A DNA stretch of 5,138 nt from CAZNMF01 sp035547155 (GTDB lineage: Bacteria; Acidobacteriota; Vicinamibacteria; Vicinamibacterales; SCN-69-37). Shown here in pieces: positions 4,841 through 5,138 of the stretch (its first letter is position 1; every line of letters starts with the position of its first letter). The notes under the pieces were generated by a model. It ran no database searches and was not told where the DNA came from. It saw nothing but the letters and a program-made list of their open reading frames with translations. The stretch covers positions 1 through 5,138 of the forward strand of contig DASZVJ010000004.1 of assembly GCA_035547155.1 (NCBI GenBank), written 5' to 3'. The position numbers and the translations under genes are program-made.

Positions 4841-5138
4841 CTAACGTCCTCCGGCCGTGCGGATCAGCCGCGCTTCGGCGATGCGCAGCGCCGCCTGCAA
4901 TTGCGTGTGCTCCAGCTCGGCCTCGAGCAGCGCGACGTCGCCGTCGAGCAGCTCGGTACTCGTCGCCACACCGGCGCGAAAGCGCTCGCCGAGCACGCGG
5001 CGCGCTTCGGTGGCCGCGGTGACGGCTTCGTCGGACGCGACAAGTGCGGCTTTCGTCGTGTCCACGTCCAGCAGACGCTGGCGCGCTTCGAGCGCGACGC
5101 TCTCGTCGAAGTCGCGCACGCGCGCCCCGACGGCGTCC
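4841..5138 (-). CDS. TolC-family outer membrane efflux protein, N-terminal part missing
   Basis: The last 98 residues of an outer-membrane channel protein of the TolC/OEP family; the frame runs off the window edge, so the GTG at 5119 is an internal Val rather than a start. Visible are a long helical stretch (about 10-50, ESVALEARQRLLDV onward), then the hallmark turn ERFRAGVATSTELLDGDVAL (51-70). A final helix follows (71-94), ending in ARLIRTAGGR. The R-[FY]-x-x-G-x-x-[ST]-x-x-[ED]-L-L-D pattern marks the loop between helices in the second OEP repeat. In such systems the trimer forms the outer-membrane and periplasmic duct joined to an inner-membrane pump by a HlyD-type adaptor. Being just upstream of the ATPase and permeases on the same strand, it probably serves that exporter. 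It is separated from them by 124 bases. Confidence 0.88.
   Translation of the reverse strand, partial: DAVGARVRDFDESVALEARQRLLDVDTTKAALVASDEAVTAATEARRVLGERFRAGVATSTELLDGDVALLEAELEHTQLQAALRIAEARLIRTAGGR

Noticed and set aside
4820..4847. TTGACA on the plus strand as a promoter
   Set aside because: The best -10 at a suitable distance (TAACGT) matches poorly, and it would read antisense into the tolC-like gene.
1..5138. A previously undescribed defence or biosynthetic system
   Set aside because: Every gene belongs to a familiar family (alpha/beta hydrolase, DUF72, ABC exporter parts, TolC), and no unexplained coding region remains.

Overview
The window is GC-rich bacterial DNA, roughly two thirds G+C by eye, with G/C-ending codons throughout and very little non-coding sequence. 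It has a strong excess of the hexamer CGATCG. The codon style, the gene content and a TTCGAA-type intergenic repeat would fit a soil-type high-GC bacterium such as an acidobacterium of the Vicinamibacterales. That is only an impression; no rRNA or marker gene is present to settle it.

Left part (1-1511, plus strand): the 3' portion of a YheT/ABHD-type alpha/beta hydrolase gene, cut by the window start, is followed by a complete DUF72 (YecE-like) gene. They share an ATGA overlap, so the two are probably co-transcribed and translationally coupled.

Junction (1512-1538): only 27 bases separate the DUF72 stop from the stop of the convergent minus-strand genes. No convincing terminator is visible.

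Right part (1539-5138, minus strand, read right to left): the C-terminal end of a TolC-family outer-membrane efflux protein (cut by the window end), a 124-base gap, an ABC ATPase, and two related ABC-2 permeases. The last three genes are joined by 4-base ATGA overlaps. This is the layout of YbhF/YbhS/YbhR-like drug or small-molecule exporters: the ATPase drives a permease heterodimer in the inner membrane, a HlyD-type adaptor crosses the periplasm, and TolC forms the exit channel. No adaptor gene is in the window; it would be expected further upstream on the minus strand, beyond base 5138.

The unusual DNA is small in scale. The tolC-ATPase gap carries a 7-base-period TTCGAAG repeat in two blocks around an inverted repeat. 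A 24-base near-perfect dyad lies inside the ATPase gene, and two perfect GATCGATC-centred palindromes lie inside the permease genes. I found no RNA gene, CRISPR array, insertion sequence or clearly undescribed system. The genes belong to known families.
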